Positions 63,558 through 64,000 of a stretch of DNA of 64,000 bases are shown in pieces. Source of the DNA: Pseudomonas vranovensis DSM 16006 (GTDB lineage: Bacteria; Pseudomonadota; Gammaproteobacteria; Pseudomonadales; Pseudomonadaceae); assembly GCF_000425805.1 (NCBI RefSeq), contig NZ_KE384457.1, positions 1 through 64,000 on the forward strand, read 5' to 3'. The notes under the pieces were generated by a model. That model worked only from the letters and a program-made list of their open reading frames with translations, made no database searches and was not told where the DNA came from. Every line of letters begins with the position of its first letter. Position 1 is the stretch's first letter. Both the position numbers and the translations under genes were made by a program.

Positions 63558-64000
63558 TGGGCTTTCCCCGGTCGTTGCGCGTTCAAATATTCGCGCAGTT
63601 GTTCGATCATTTCGCTTTGAGTGCTCAAGGGCATCAGCACCACCCGCAGTTTTTGCGCCAGCAGTTCCCAGCGCTCGATGCGTGCGTCGCTCTGTTGACG
63701 GTAGCTCTTGCGCAAGGTGGGGTCGAGGGTGTCGAGCTCAAGCTGGGCGCCGTGCTGGGCAAAACGCAGCAGGCCGGCAGCAGGCAGCGCGTGGTCCAGA
63801 GGGTCGGACAGCGGCAGGAGGAGCAGGTCGCAGTGACGGGCCAGCAGGCTCAATTGTTGCTCCACGGTCGGGCTTAGGGCGCGTTCGTCGCAGATGATGA
63901 TTGCCAGGCTTCCCGGGCGCAGCACCTCGCGGGCGCGGCGCAGGGCAAGGCCCAGGCTGTCGGCCTGGGGCTGGGCCTCGGTGTGCAGCGACTGGTTGAC
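63554..64000 (-). CDS. DUF58 domain protein, partial (cut by window edge)
   Basis: The C-terminal 148 or so residues of a DUF58 protein; the frame stays open to base 64000 and the N-terminus is outside the window. DUF58 proteins are VWA-like and stand directly after the moxR gene in Bat operons, so moxR probably lies just right of the window. DERALSPTVEQQL and LLLPLSDPLDHALP match the family C-terminus. Confidence 0.82.
   Translation of the reverse strand, partial: VNQSLHTEAQPQADSLGLALRRAREVLRPGSLAIIICDERALSPTVEQQLSLLARHCDLLLLPLSDPLDHALPAAGLLRFAQHGAQLELDTLDPTLRKSYRQQSDARIERWELLAQKLRVVLMPLSTQSEMIEQLREYLNAQRPGKAQ

Overview
The window looks like chromosomal DNA of a Pseudomonas, most likely the P. 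putida group. The evidence is the GC-rich codon use, the gene order leuC-leuD-leuB-asd-usg-fimV-truA-trpF-accD-folC-cvpA-purF-metZ that is characteristic of pseudomonads, and several copies of a REP-type palindrome with the core CGGGGCAAGCCCGCTCC. I see no insertion sequence, prophage or CRISPR array. All calls come from reading the sequence; no database search was run.

Region by region. 1-3.8 kb: tRNA-Glu, a TetR regulator with a palindromic operator, an alpha/beta hydrolase, a hotdog thioesterase, the tRNA-modifying enzyme DusC, and a small heat-shock protein behind a sigma-32-type promoter and a ROSE-like RNA thermometer. 3.8-8.1 kb (minus strand): a soluble five-PAS GGDEF-EAL protein and a LysR regulator divergent from leuC. 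8.2-26.3 kb: a plus-strand block for leucine synthesis (leuC, leuD, leuB), aspartate semialdehyde (asd plus a paralog lacking the catalytic cysteine), cell-pole organisation (fimV), tRNA pseudouridine (truA), tryptophan (trpF), fatty acid (accD), folate (folC), a SPOR protein, cvpA, purF, methionine (metZ) and an SDR. 26.4-27.1 kb: tRNA-Val followed by three identical tRNA-Asp genes. 27.2-34.6 kb: a DUF2242 lipoprotein, a 28-residue ORF, an AraC regulator with a nitrilase-like protein that lacks its catalytic Cys and Lys, and a FecI-FecR-TonB receptor cell-surface signalling unit with a Fur-like box.

34.8-47.6 kb: fadH, a PLP desulfhydrase/deaminase-like enzyme, cytochrome b561, a stand-alone arsB, DUF1853, then the tightly overlapping nadK-metallophosphatase-rhomboid series and DUF1315-DUF2797-pepN. 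47.8-53.1 kb: a YCF48-like/RND exporter pair, a small acidic protein overlapping a secreted lactonase, and a 59-residue secreted peptide. 53.0-58.6 kb (minus): a glutathione S-transferase, sbcC and sbcD. Both the GST and sbcC carry a frameshift. 58.6-64.0 kb (minus): a Bat-type operon (DUF58, DUF4381, two VWA proteins, BatD) that runs off the right edge.

Most of the window is conserved core genome. The points most worth a second look are the dead-enzyme paralogs (asd-like and nitrilase-like), nuclease-like signatures in two DUF proteins (DUF1853, DUF2797), the thermometer, the orphan siderophore signalling unit, the small proteins, and the two nearby frameshifts.
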